A stretch of 64,000 bases of DNA from Mangrovimicrobium sp033283385 (GTDB taxonomy: Bacteria > Pseudomonadota > Gammaproteobacteria > Pseudomonadales > Halieaceae), in assembly GCA_033283385.1 (NCBI GenBank), contig JAWMQQ010000001.1:2356001-2420000 (forward strand). Reading direction: 5' to 3'. This document shows positions 17,001 to 26,420 of this stretch, in pieces. Position 1 is the stretch's first letter. The number at the start of each line of letters is the position of its first letter. The translations under genes and the position numbers were made by a program. Below the pieces are notes generated by a model that worked only from the letters and a program-made list of their open reading frames with translations, was not told where the DNA came from and did not search any database.

Positions 17001-20000
17001 ATATTGTTGCCCGCGAGGTTCCCGAGCGGGTCCTTCACCGTCAGCAGGTTGCCCAGGCCGTCGTAGGTCTGGGTGTAGGTGTTGCCGCGGGCATCCTTGA
17101 CTGTGAGCTCCTGGCCGTGGCTGTTGTAGGTGAAGCGCACGGTGTTGCCCAGCTCGTCGGTCTGGGTGAGCTGGTCGGCGCGGTCGTTGTACGTCGCGCT
17201 GCTGGTGTGCCCCAGGGCGTCCGTTTGGCTTGTCTGGTTGCCGTCGGCGTCGAAGGTGTAGCTGGTGAGATTGCCCAGCGCGTCGACCATGCTGGTAACG
17301 TTGCCCTCGTCGTCGTAGTAGTACTGGGTGCTGTAGCCGCGGCGGTTGGTGACGATGGATTGCCTGCCCGCGATATCGTGGTTGAACTCGGTGCGGTTGC
17401 CGTCGCCGTCCTCCTGGGCGATGAGGCGGCCGTCATCGTCGTAGATGTTTTTGATCAGCTTGCGGCCGAGGGCGTCGAACATCTCCAGCAGGCCGTGGCT
17501 GGCGTTATAGCTGTAGCTGCTCTCGTTGCCCAGCGGGTCGGTCATGGCGACGAGGTCGGCACTGCCATCGCGGGTGTACTCGTAGCGGTTGCCCATCGGG
17601 TCGACCACGGCGGTCACCAGGCCCTCGGCGTTGCGCTCGAACAGCACGCTCTTGCCGTCGGAATGGAAGATACCGTTATCGGTGTAGGTGAGCGTGTTGC
17701 CGTTGGGGTCGGTCACCGTCTTGATGCCGACGTCCTGGTCCAGCACGTACTTGTAGCCTTCCTTGGTGGTCAGCACGTAGTGCTGCGGGTCCGGGTTCTG
17801 GTCGCCGCCCAGCTCGATGATCTGGCCGTTGTTGTAGCGCAGCAGGCCGTAGTCGGTCTGCACCAGGGTGCTGGTGGTGCCGTCCACGGGCACGAAGTCG
17901 AACTCCACGTCCACACCCACCTGGAACTGCAGACACTCCGGTGACGCGTGCACCTCGAAGGTCTCCACCTTGCCGGAGGGCAGCGTGACGGTCACCAGCG
18001 GGCGTCCGATGGGCTCCACGCAGTAGTTGGTGTACGCGTTGAAGGCCCCGTAGCGGTATTCGTTGATCGCCCAGTTCTCGGCGATCTTGCGGCTCTCCTC
18101 AACCTTCACGTTCTGGTAATCCAGGCTCCAGCCGTAGCCGAAGTCCTGCAGGCGCTGCCTGTCGCGGCTGTCGTAGGTGCGGTTGATAACGATGGGGATG
18201 CCCGACACCGGGATATCCAGGTCCGTCAGCGTAAAGGAGAAGTTGCCGACCTTCATGTCGCCGGTGAGCAGCACGGTGTGGCTGTCCAGGCCGGTGTTGC
18301 GGCTGGCGTCCCAGGCCTCCAGCTGCAGGGTGTACTGGCCATTGCGCAGGAGGGTCGGGTCGAGCGTGCCAATCACGGCGCTGCTCACCGCGCCGGTACC
18401 GGCGGCCAGTTCCTGCGGGTTGGCCATGTCGGCGCGGCTGTAGAGCTTCAGGCTCCAGGCGTCAAGGTTGTCGTCGGCGATACTGGCGACGATGTCTATG
18501 GGGGCGGTGACCTCCTGGCCGGACTGGAGGTTTTCCAGCGTGACCGTGGGTACGCTGGTGTCATCCGGGTCGCGGACATAGAAGGTCTTGCGTACTACCG
18601 CGGTGTCGTAGCCGTCCTCGATGCGGGCGACGATATCGTGGGCGCCAATGGTAGCGACATTGAGGGTGGCCGTAAGATTCGCGCCCAGCGCGACATCCAC
18701 GCCATCCAGGGTGATGCTGGCCGTCGCCGCCCCAGCGCTGCCGGTGGGTATAACCTCGACCAGCACATCTTCACCGGCATCGACGACTTCCGGGTCGACG
18801 TTGATGGTCGCGCCCAGCGCGGTGGAGGCGGAAGCGACCTCGATGTTCCAGCTCAGGTCCGTCCACTGGATGCCATCGCTGACACGCAGCGTCGTCGGCT
18901 GCTGCCCTGCTGCCGCAGGCGTCCAGGTGAGCAATCCGGTCGGGGAGATTGACGCGCCCGGTCCCGCCTGTGGCAGGCTGAAGCTGAGCGTGTCGCCGTC
19001 GGGGTCGGAGGCCTGAAGCTGGAAGTGGTATTCCAGGCCAACCTTGGCGGAGGCAGGCGGCGTATTCCCGATCTGGGGCAGCCGGTTGCCGCCGCTGCCG
19101 AGTATCGAGACGGTGAACTGCTGCTGCGCGGCAGCGCCTTCTGCATCCGCCACCTCGATCACAATAGAGTGGGAGCCGATATCACCGCCGGTCGTAGACC
19201 AGCTCAACAGGCCGCCGGCGTCGATGGTCGCACTCGCAGGAGCGCCGACCAACTGGTAGGTGAGCGCGCTGCCCTCGGGGTCCGCAGCCTGCACCTGGTA
19301 GCTGTAGGTGGCACCCGCATCAGCCTGGCTTGCGGGTGAACTGCTGATCACCGGCGGCAGGTTGCCGACCAGGCCTGTTCCGTCATCCACGGCCAGTGTG
19401 TAGGACTGGACGGCAGTACCGCCGGCGTCATCACTGACCTTGACCGCCACCGTGTGCAGGCCTGCCTGATCGCTGCCTGGCACCCAGGCGACCGCACCCT
19501 GGGCGTCGATGGTCATGCCCGCTGGCGCGGCCTCCAGCGCGAATTGCAGGCTGTCGCCTTCGGCATCCACGGCAACTACCTGGTAGGTGTACTCGGCGCC
19601 GACCGCCACGGCCGTCGCCGGGGTGCTGGTGATATCAGGTGGCGTATTGTCGCTCAGCGTCTGTACGGATAACGGGAAACTCTGCGTGGTGGCACCGCCT
19701 CGCCCGTCATAGGCTTGCACCGTGACGCTGTGCTCCCCGAGATCCTGTTCACCCGGCACCCAACTGAGCAGCCCGCTGGACGCGTTGATCTCCATTCCAA
19801 CGGGCCCCTGGAGTACGGAATAGACGATGCTGTCACCGTCGGGATCGCTCGCCTGGAAGCTGTACTCATAGCGTGTCCCGATATACGCGGCTGTCACCGG
19901 AGTAGTCGCCAGCACCGGGGCGCCATTGGACAGGCTGCTGTAAACCGCGATCTGGAATGTCTGCGTGGTGTAGCCACCGCGACCGTCCTCCACGCGCAGG

Positions 20001-23000
20001 GCCACGTTGTAGTAACCGGAATCCGCCGGCGTCCAGCGAACCACGCCCAGTTCATCCAGGGTCATTCCCGGCGGACCGTCCAACAGGGTGTAAGCGAGAA
20101 TATCGCCGTCCACGTCAGTCGCGATTACCCGGTATTCGTAGCTTCCGCCACTCTGGATGCTGTTGCCCGGCTGGGAGGAGATTTCCGGCGCGTGGTTGAC
20201 GTCATAGCCGGTGACATCGACCGTAAAGTGTTGCTCGATTGCACCGCCCCTGCCGTCACTGGCCTCGAGAATGAAATCATGCTGCGTCACCTGGTCTGCC
20301 GTCGGCCACCAGGTGATGGTCTTGCCATCGAACATCTGTACGCCGTTCGGCACCTTGATCAGCGAGAAAGTGACAGGGTCGCCATCAGGGTCAGTGGCGC
20401 TGGGGCTATAACTGTAAAAGCTGCCCACGGACGCGGCAGCAGGCGCCTGGCTGGTAATGGTCGGGGCTTCATTCGGCGGGGTTTCCTCTACCGAAAGCGT
20501 GTAATTCTGCTCGGAGTAATAGCCGCCGGTATCGGTTACACGCACAGTTACGTTGTGCGGCCCAATCTCCGCAATACCCGGTTGCCAGGAGATGAGGCCG
20601 ATCAACGGGTCAATCGACATACCGGCGGGCGATTCAGTCAGGCTGTACGTCAGCGTATCGTCGGGTTGCGGATCGAAGGCATCGACATCGTAGGCGTAAG
20701 CCTGGTCTGTGAGCGCGAGTGCTTCCGGGTCGGTGGTGATGACAGGCACCTGTTCCACCACCACCAGTTGGTAGCGCTGTGTGGTCGATGCACCGTAGGG
20801 ATCCGAGGCTTCGACTACCACATCGTAACTGCCGGCATCGGCGGAAGTCGTCTGCCAGGAAATCACGCCCGTGACCGGGTCCTGCGTCATGCCCTCGGGG
20901 CCGCTGAGCAAGGTGAACGTTACGTCATCGCCATCCGGGTCCATCGCTTCCACGTCATAGACGTATTCGCGGCTGGCCAGGACTTCGCGGGTAAAGCCCC
21001 GGTAGCGGACGTATTGCTGGGAATAGTTGTAGAAACCGAACAGGCCCGAGCTGAACGTGTCGTCCTGTAACGTGAAAGCATCGATAACCTTGGCGCCCTG
21101 CTTGACCGTAATCGTGAACTCGCCCGGGTGAAAATCCAGGGTGAAGTTGTAGTCCGTATTCGGATACCAAAGTATTGAATTATGGTAGAGCGTCTCGATG
21201 GTGGCGTTGTTGGAAGCCCACAGGATGGGCCGGCCCTCGCTGCCATCGGGATTCAGATTGATGACTTTCACCGACATGCCCCGCTCTGCACCGCTCTGGG
21301 CATTCTTTTTCCAGTCAAACAAATAAAACTGGAAGGGATTCTGGTAGCCGAACACGAACCCGATGAAGTCGTCGTCAGACGTCGTGTAAACGCGAAGAAT
21401 GCCCGACATCTGGTCGTCCTTCACATCGAACTCGCTGAGAAACGCGGATGCCCGTGCGTTGACGGTCTGGTTGACCAGCGTGTGATCGCTGCTCACCACC
21501 CAGTTCGGCAGCGGCTGTCCGTCAGTCTGCAAGATCACCGGTGTCCAGGTGGACAGGTCCACCGGCTCCCCCTGCCCCGTGGCCGGCTCGAGCACAAAAG
21601 GCAGATCGGGCTCGGAAGTGATGATCGGCGGATTGTTCTGATCCGTTACTTCTACACTGATGGTGGCGGGTAGCGAACCCAACCGGCCGTCGTCTACCAC
21701 AAATTCGAAGCTGTCGGCACCGGCGTAGTAGGCATCAGGGAGGTAACGCAGGTCGGCCCCCTCGCCACTTAGCGTACCGTGCTGTGGTTGGCTTGCTATC
21801 GAGTAAGCGAGCACATCACCGTCAGGGTCCGTACCGCGCAACGCAATATCGACGAGTTGGTTCTGTCCTGTCTGGTAACTGTCTGGCAGGGCTACGGGCG
21901 CACTGTTACTGAAACCGTCGCTGACGGTCACCTCGAACTGCTGGCTATCGAATCCGCCGCGTCCGTCACTCACCTGTACGCCGAAAACGACCACACCGGC
22001 AGACCCAGCCTGCCATTGGATCTCACCGGAAGCCGGATTTATCACCGCTCCCGCAGGTGATTCCAGCAACGAGTACGCCAGGACGTCTACATCCGGGTCG
22101 GTCGCGTTGACATCGTAAAAATACAACTGGTCCAACTGTGCTGTGGTAAGCGGTGTCGTGACGATGGTTGGCGAATGATTCAGGTCGCCTACCGAAATGG
22201 TGAAAGCCTGGTCCGCCGTGGCACCGGCAATATCCGTGACCTGTACTGTAACCGGCACTTCGCCGCGGTCTGCTTCCAGGGGATGCCAGGTCAGTTTGCC
22301 GGTTACCGGATTGATCCACATTCCCGCAGGTGCCTCGAGGAGCGAGAAACGCACCAAATCGCCACGATCCGTGTCAGCCGCGCGCGCATAATAGGTATAG
22401 TCCGCATCGACCTGCGCGGTCGTGCCTGGGTCCGATATGATCGACGGCGGGTCATTCAACTCATACACATTGATCGCGTACTGCTGCTGATCGAACAAGC
22501 CCTCTTCGTCTTCGACGCGGGCAGTCACCAGCGGGGCTGTAAGCGTGTTGTTATCGATAGCGCACTCGACTTCCCCCGGCAATGGCGCCAGGCTGGCACG
22601 CAATGCCTGGAAACTGTGTCCCTGCGGCAGGGTAAACGGTATCAGCGCTGTCTCGGCTGCCCCCAGGTTATCGACGACTGTGCTTAGTAGCGGGTATTCA
22701 ACCTCTCCCGAGAGCCCCGCAAGCTGCAGCGTCACCGCCTGGCCGGGCGCGCCCAAGCCCCGGTTATGCACGCGAACAGTGCCCGCCAGCGGATTGTTGG
22801 GGTCCAGTGCAATGGACTGGACCACCAGGTCTGCAAGCTTGACCGAGAAACCGTCGATGGTCGCGTCGACGAGATAGGCGCCCAGTGCCTGGCCAAAGAC
22901 CTGTTGGTCGGCCTGTAGCCGCGACAGGTTCCAGACACTGCCTCCCGATGCCAGGGCCAGTTCCACATAGCTGGCGAGCACCGCGTCATTGCCGCTGACC

Positions 23001-25162
23001 AACACCGGATTGTTGCACTGTTCGAGCTTGCCATCGCGTACGACATAGCCGTTATTACCGGCATCCACCGCCAGCGCGGTTTCGCCCGATTCGCAATGGT
23101 AGGTTACATCGACGATGACCGACAGACGGTAACCGCCGCCGACCAGGGCGGCGGCCAGCGAGGAAACTGCCGCAGTATCGACGTCGGCCGGTATGTCGTC
23201 TACGGCAAGCACGAGCTGTTTCGCGATGGCTGGGCGCAGGCCGTACTGGTCGAGCACTGCCTGCACCGCGGCGAGACCGCTGGCGCTGCCCCCCACTGCG
23301 GCGACCAGTTGCGATGTGGCATCGGCGTAGGCCGATGCGGGGTACATCAAGGCTCCGTCAACGGCCACGGAATCGACACTATCGGCAAATTCCAGCAGGC
23401 CGAAACGGTTTGGGTTGGCATCGGAGCCAATCGCCAGATCCGCCAGGGCCGTCTCGGTATCCGTAACCAGCGGGTCCAGCAGCGACGCGGGCAATACGAC
23501 ACTGCCGGATACATCCGTCAGGAACACCAGGTCCAGCGCCCTGAAGGCTTCGTCGTAGCTGGTCAACGCACAGTAGCGATTGACACCCTGCAATCCGCTG
23601 ACGTAGCTCTCCATCGGTTGCCACTGGACGAGACCGGTGGCTGACTCGATAGTCATACCCTGCGGAGCGCGATCCAGGGCGTAGCTCAGCGTATCGTCGG
23701 GATTCGGGTCGGTGGCCTCTACCTGGTAGGTATAGGGGGTACCCTGGGAGGCTACCGTCACCGCATCGGAAACGATTACGGGCGGCTTGTTCTTTTCGAT
23801 CACGTCGATGTCGACTTGGGCGACGTTGGAATCCAGCACGCCGTCGTTGGCATAAAAGGTGAACTGGTCGGGCCCGAAATACCCTGAGACCGGCTGGTAG
23901 CGCACCGTATTGCCGCTGACGAAGGTCAGCGAGCCATGTGCGGTTTGGCCGAGTAGATGCAGGGACAGTACGTCGCCATCGACATCACTGGCGGACAACA
24001 CGATCTCCACCGGTTCATCTTCCAGCGTACTCGCGGCACCACTGTTCGCCACTGGCGCATCGTTGACCGGGTCCGCCGAGAGATACACGGTGGCGATATT
24101 GGAGTCCAGCTGGCCATCGTTTACGCTGAACGTGAAGCTGTCATCCCCCGCGAAGTTCGCGTCCGGGGTATAGACATAACTATCGCCCTCGCCGGATAAA
24201 CCGCCGTGCAACGGCTGAGTAAGGATAGAGACGCTGACCGTATCGCCATCGACATCCAGCCACTGAAGCGTCACGGCGGCCGGCGTGTCCTCCACGAACC
24301 TCAACTGTTGGTTGAACGCCTGGGGAGCATCGTTCACCGGTTCCACAGTAATCGCCACGTTGGCCGGCGCGGAATCGTCAATACCGTCGTTGACCCGGTA
24401 GCTGAAGGTGTCCGAACCCGTAAAATTGGAGGCTGGTGTATACACCAGGTCCGGTGCATCTCCGGACACGGAACCGTGGGATCCGTAAGACACCAGGCTG
24501 TAGCTTAGCGGGTCGCCGTCGACGTCTTCGCCTGCCAACTGAATAGAGACAGGGGTATCTTCCGGCGTAATGTATGCCTGGTTCTCCGCCATGGGAGGTG
24601 TGTTGAAACAGTTCTTTTCACCGATATAAGTAAAGGAGAGCCAACCATACCCCCCCAGGCTGTAACCGGTCAGCTTGACGGTGGCGAAGCGAGCGACGTG
24701 ATAATCGAATCGGTTGCCCTGGGAGCGTTGCTCGTCCCAAACGGGCACGACAATCGGTACGTCCAGCAACGCGTTGAGCGCGGTTTTTACGGCGCTGCTT
24801 CCCGTTACACCGGGAGCGCCCTGGGCCCAGTCGCCAGGGTGAAGTGCGAGGTCTGACGAGTCATCGGGATTGACGTAGCTGTCACTGTCGCCCGGCAGCG
24901 TGAGACTGTTGGCAAGGACCGGCGAACTCGGGCTTCCCGCCCAGGTCAGCCAACTGAAATTGCCGGAGCTTTCCCGTAGCGATATTTCAGTGAATTCATC
25001 GCCAGGTACTGCTGCCGAGAGAGTCGACTCACTGATCGCGACCGGAATGAGACTGCAACTGGATACGCCGGTACCGGCGGCAGCCACGCTGGAAACAACA
25101 AACAGGAAAGCTGATACATACCAGGCGAAAGCAGACTTCCGCCAGAAAAAACCGAGATCCAT
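14063..25162 (-). CDS. Giant exported Rhs/YD-repeat polymorphic toxin with cadherin-like, VWA and thrombospondin-C-like domains
   Basis: 3,699 residues from ATG 25162 (GGAG ten bases upstream; a TTG at 25183 is possible). Order by base position: Sec signal peptide MDLGFFWRKSAFAWYVSAFL (25162-25076); unassigned N-domain; tandem cadherin-like repeats with DxDGDxL motifs (24600-23580); von Willebrand A domain with MIDAS DVSGS (about 23570-22830); more dystroglycan-type cadherin repeats (22465-21650); a thrombospondin C-like lectin fold with DDDFIGFVFGYQNPFQFYLF (21620-21000); about eight further repeats (20960-18840); Ig-like region; RHS shell from about 18260; core motif SLHRYLYANTEPANHIDPTG near 14600; then a roughly 175-residue tip. 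The tip carries RIFHWVQQMEQRGFDIAQVI and GAIIRVIG, resembling BECR-fold/DUF4258-type RNases; that is inference. No PAAR or T6SS domain. The tip is AT-rich. Confidence 0.88.
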   Translation of the reverse strand: MDLGFFWRKSAFAWYVSAFLFVVSSVAAAGTGVSSCSLIPVAISESTLSAAVPGDEFTEISLRESSGNFSWLTWAGSPSSPVLANSLTLPGDSDSYVNPDDSSDLALHPGDWAQGAPGVTGSSAVKTALNALLDVPIVVPVWDEQRSQGNRFDYHVARFATVKLTGYSLGGYGWLSFTYIGEKNCFNTPPMAENQAYITPEDTPVSIQLAGEDVDGDPLSYSLVSYGSHGSVSGDAPDLVYTPASNFTGSDTFSYRVNDGIDDSAPANVAITVEPVNDAPQAFNQQLRFVEDTPAAVTLQWLDVDGDTVSVSILTQPLHGGLSGEGDSYVYTPDANFAGDDSFTFSVNDGQLDSNIATVYLSADPVNDAPVANSGAASTLEDEPVEIVLSASDVDGDVLSLHLLGQTAHGSLTFVSGNTVRYQPVSGYFGPDQFTFYANDGVLDSNVAQVDIDVIEKNKPPVIVSDAVTVASQGTPYTYQVEATDPNPDDTLSYALDRAPQGMTIESATGLVQWQPMESYVSGLQGVNRYCALTSYDEAFRALDLVFLTDVSGSVVLPASLLDPLVTDTETALADLAIGSDANPNRFGLLEFADSVDSVAVDGALMYPASAYADATSQLVAAVGGSASGLAAVQAVLDQYGLRPAIAKQLVLAVDDIPADVDTAAVSSLAAALVGGGYRLSVIVDVTYHCESGETALAVDAGNNGYVVRDGKLEQCNNPVLVSGNDAVLASYVELALASGGSVWNLSRLQADQQVFGQALGAYLVDATIDGFSVKLADLVVQSIALDPNNPLAGTVRVHNRGLGAPGQAVTLQLAGLSGEVEYPLLSTVVDNLGAAETALIPFTLPQGHSFQALRASLAPLPGEVECAIDNNTLTAPLVTARVEDEEGLFDQQQYAINVYELNDPPSIISDPGTTAQVDADYTYYARAADTDRGDLVRFSLLEAPAGMWINPVTGKLTWHPLEADRGEVPVTVQVTDIAGATADQAFTISVGDLNHSPTIVTTPLTTAQLDQLYFYDVNATDPDVDVLAYSLLESPAGAVINPASGEIQWQAGSAGVVVFGVQVSDGRGGFDSQQFEVTVSDGFSNSAPVALPDSYQTGQNQLVDIALRGTDPDGDVLAYSIASQPQHGTLSGEGADLRYLPDAYYAGADSFEFVVDDGRLGSLPATISVEVTDQNNPPIITSEPDLPFVLEPATGQGEPVDLSTWTPVILQTDGQPLPNWVVSSDHTLVNQTVNARASAFLSEFDVKDDQMSGILRVYTTSDDDFIGFVFGYQNPFQFYLFDWKKNAQSGAERGMSVKVINLNPDGSEGRPILWASNNATIETLYHNSILWYPNTDYNFTLDFHPGEFTITVKQGAKVIDAFTLQDDTFSSGLFGFYNYSQQYVRYRGFTREVLASREYVYDVEAMDPDGDDVTFTLLSGPEGMTQDPVTGVISWQTTSADAGSYDVVVEASDPYGASTTQRYQLVVVEQVPVITTDPEALALTDQAYAYDVDAFDPQPDDTLTYSLTESPAGMSIDPLIGLISWQPGIAEIGPHNVTVRVTDTGGYYSEQNYTLSVEETPPNEAPTITSQAPAAASVGSFYSYSPSATDPDGDPVTFSLIKVPNGVQMFDGKTITWWPTADQVTQHDFILEASDGRGGAIEQHFTVDVTGYDVNHAPEISSQPGNSIQSGGSYEYRVIATDVDGDILAYTLLDGPPGMTLDELGVVRWTPADSGYYNVALRVEDGRGGYTTQTFQIAVYSSLSNGAPVLATTPVTAAYIGTRYEYSFQASDPDGDSIVYSVLQGPVGMEINASSGLLSWVPGEQDLGEHSVTVQAYDGRGGATTQSFPLSVQTLSDNTPPDITSTPATAVAVGAEYTYQVVAVDAEGDSLQFALEAAPAGMTIDAQGAVAWVPGSDQAGLHTVAVKVSDDAGGTAVQSYTLAVDDGTGLVGNLPPVISSSPASQADAGATYSYQVQAADPEGSALTYQLVGAPASATIDAGGLLSWSTTGGDIGSHSIVIEVADAEGAAAQQQFTVSILGSGGNRLPQIGNTPPASAKVGLEYHFQLQASDPDGDTLSFSLPQAGPGASISPTGLLTWTPAAAGQQPTTLRVSDGIQWTDLSWNIEVASASTALGATINVDPEVVDAGEDVLVEVIPTGSAGAATASITLDGVDVALGANLTATLNVATIGAHDIVARIEDGYDTAVVRKTFYVRDPDDTSVPTVTLENLQSGQEVTAPIDIVASIADDNLDAWSLKLYSRADMANPQELAAGTGAVSSAVIGTLDPTLLRNGQYTLQLEAWDASRNTGLDSHTVLLTGDMKVGNFSFTLTDLDIPVSGIPIVINRTYDSRDRQRLQDFGYGWSLDYQNVKVEESRKIAENWAINEYRYGAFNAYTNYCVEPIGRPLVTVTLPSGKVETFEVHASPECLQFQVGVDVEFDFVPVDGTTSTLVQTDYGLLRYNNGQIIELGGDQNPDPQHYVLTTKEGYKYVLDQDVGIKTVTDPNGNTLTYTDNGIFHSDGKSVLFERNAEGLVTAVVDPMGNRYEYTRDGSADLVAMTDPLGNESSYSYNASHGLLEMFDALGRKLIKNIYDDDGRLIAQEDGDGNRTEFNHDIAGRQSIVTNRRGYSTQYYYDDEGNVTSMVDALGNLTSYTFDADGNQTSQTDALGHTSSATYNDRADQLTQTDELGNTVRFTYNSHGQELTVKDARGNTYTQTYDGLGNLLTVKDPLGNLAGNNIDAKGNVTLTQDVEENITTFTYDGEGNKLTERDAEHHTTTYTYDGNGNVLTESITRGGATETTSYVYDDLDRLVETTDAAGNVTATEYDAAGNEAAMVDGEGRRTEYVYDAYGRLGSTSYPDGTTESHTYDTEGNRTSTTDRLGRTTSYSYDALNRLVQTTYPDGSISATEYDDVGRVNAEIDANGNRTEYDYDAAGRRIATTDAQGNVHRFEYDADGNLTAEVDALNRRTEYVYNALDQRTETRFHDGSVLRETQDALGRRTDQTDQAGIVTDYAYDGVGRLTAVTDALDGVTAFTYDSAGNKRTQADAEGRTTSWTYDALGRVIARSLPMGQSESFQYDGVGNVIERVDFKGQVTASTYDSNDRLVSRSYDDGSAENFSYDAVGNLLQVVQTAADASTRTTTYSYDSRDRLVSTTQPNGAVLAYGYDGAGNRTSLTATSPSGAVTVTSYGFDSLNRLQTVTDSNGITSYGYDAVGNLTSVSHPNGTSQVYSYDSLNRLTTLKTYDGTGALVEQYDYTLDPTGRRTAIAELDGRSTAYGYDDLYRLTSEVITDSVNGNYSASYQYDGVGNRIYETVDGVQTQYSYDANDRLTQQGGTTYSYDANGNTLAETLDGVTTSYSYDAKDRLVEMEQGGQLTSYAYDVSGIRNQKTEGGVTTDYVVDSNRDYAQVLEEVAGGSTVASYSYGHDLLSQDRAGASSFYLYDGLGSTRMLSDDLGSITDEYDYEAFGQVVNQSGTTESSYLFAGEQFDSGLDQYYLRARYYNQASGRFTQMDTWMGINQDPISLHRYLYANTEPANHIDPTGHFTLISTIRAITVAGSLYTAAETGYQFGSLIDRVARTGEVLTVRNGTSLGLIALNFLPMKYLAKVGNLSAIARKLEKAGFDQVIFDTSQNVKGFNRIFHWVQQMEQRGFDIAQVIEAATKGAYWIDTKTGAIIRVIGDAKKSGSIKVVFNEAGKLVTVLKDKLTNKVVPFSPIN

Positions 25163-25223
25163 TCGATTAGTGCTCCATGCCAATTTTTCTAGGGTACTAT
25201 CGAGGCTGGAATCAGGCTACTGA

Positions 25224-26366
25224 AAATTCTGCTTTTTGCTGCACCACTCGCCTGGCATCCAGGCAGCATGCCTCCAGCGGCTTGCTTGCACCGGTGTCAT
25301 TCGGCTCGAGGGCTACCCACTATTTCGCCTGGTTGCACCACAAACAGTCGAGAGGCGGCAGAGCGTCCAGCAGGAACTGGTCGACACCCTCAGCAATCGA
25401 CTGCGCGTCGAGGATTACCTCGCCAAACACCCCGAACTGCTGCAGCGCCCGATCGCAAAGCCGATGTTCGTCTTCGGCCTGCCGCGCACCGGTACCACGC
25501 TGGTCATCAACCTGCTGAATGTGGACCCGGCGCGGCGCTGCCTGCTGCGCTGGGAGTCCTTCGACCCGGTGCCGCCGCCGAAACCCGAGGAGATGCACGC
25601 GGGCCCGCGCTACGCCAAGTCACAGGAGCGCAGCGACCTCGGCCTGAAGTTCGCGCCGCAGATCTCGGCCATCCACCACGAAAACGCGGACAGCCCCAGC
25701 GAGTGCCAGTTCGCCATGTCGCCCTCTTTCGTGTCCCAGTACTTCGATTCGGTCTACCACGTGCCGTCATACCACCGGTGGTTCCTGCACGAGGCCGACT
25801 ACCTGCCCGCGTTCCGCTACCACAAGCGCCTGCTGCAGCTGCTGCAGGCGAACGTCGGCGGACGCTGGACCCTGAAAAACCCCTGGCACCCGCTGTTCCT
25901 GGGGGCCCTGACGACGGTATACCCGGACGCACGACTGGTGATGACCCACCGCGACCCGGTGGATGTGGTCGGTTCATCCTGCAGCCTGCTGAAAGCGGTG
26001 CGGCCCATGTTCAGCGACCACGTGGACAACACGGCCATCGCCGACTGCCTGCTGGAAACCTTCGACGTGATGATTGAGCGCTCCGACGCCTACCGCGCGG
26101 CGCATGGCGCGGACTCGATCTACGACCTGCAGTACGCCGACGTGATGCGCGACCCGATCGGCGAGATCCGCAAGATTTACGCGCATTTCGACGAACCGCT
26201 TACGCCCGAGGCAGAAGCGGCGATGCAGGCCTACATGGGGGATAACCCGAAGGGCAAGCTGGGCAAGCACAGTTACGCGCTGGAGGATTACGGCCTGAGC
26301 CGGGAGCAGGTGCGAGAGCGCTACAGGGACTACTGCGAGCGCTACCGGATAGCGACGAGGGATTGA
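25224..26366 (+). CDS. Sulfotransferase-family protein, probably 5'-truncated
   Basis: The frame opens at 25224 after a stop; the only early start is TTG 25236 (376 residues) with no ribosome site, and no ATG occurs before the P-loop. From SVQQELVDTLSNRLRVEDYL on it is a good PF13469-type sulfotransferase: PAPS 5'-phosphosulfate loop FVFGLPRTGTTLVINLL, and LVMTHRDPVDVVGSS matching the 3'-phosphate-binding R/S region. Family members usually have a further conserved stretch of some 50-70 N-terminal residues; here that part (MLHHSPGIQAACLQRLACTG) looks unlike them. The Rhs gene starts only 60-75 bases upstream in the other direction, so its arrival probably removed the original start. It may be a pseudogene or translated from an unusual start. 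Confidence 0.7.
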   Translation, partial: KFCFLLHHSPGIQAACLQRLACTGVIRLEGYPLFRLVAPQTVERRQSVQQELVDTLSNRLRVEDYLAKHPELLQRPIAKPMFVFGLPRTGTTLVINLLNVDPARRCLLRWESFDPVPPPKPEEMHAGPRYAKSQERSDLGLKFAPQISAIHHENADSPSECQFAMSPSFVSQYFDSVYHVPSYHRWFLHEADYLPAFRYHKRLLQLLQANVGGRWTLKNPWHPLFLGALTTVYPDARLVMTHRDPVDVVGSSCSLLKAVRPMFSDHVDNTAIADCLLETFDVMIERSDAYRAAHGADSIYDLQYADVMRDPIGEIRKIYAHFDEPLTPEAEAAMQAYMGDNPKGKLGKHSYALEDYGLSREQVRERYRDYCERYRIATRD

Positions 26367-26420
26367 GGCGCCGCCGCAACCCTCCGCTCGGCGCCAAACC
26401 TGCCCGGCCCGCCAGCGATG

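Noticed and set aside
15551..17944. 797-residue plus-strand open frame
   Set aside because: Antisense to the RHS repeats; its Val/Gly periodicity is a mirror of the YD repeats.
14063..25162. T6SS-linked Rhs effector
   Set aside because: There is a Sec signal peptide, and no PAAR domain, chaperone or T6SS gene in the window.
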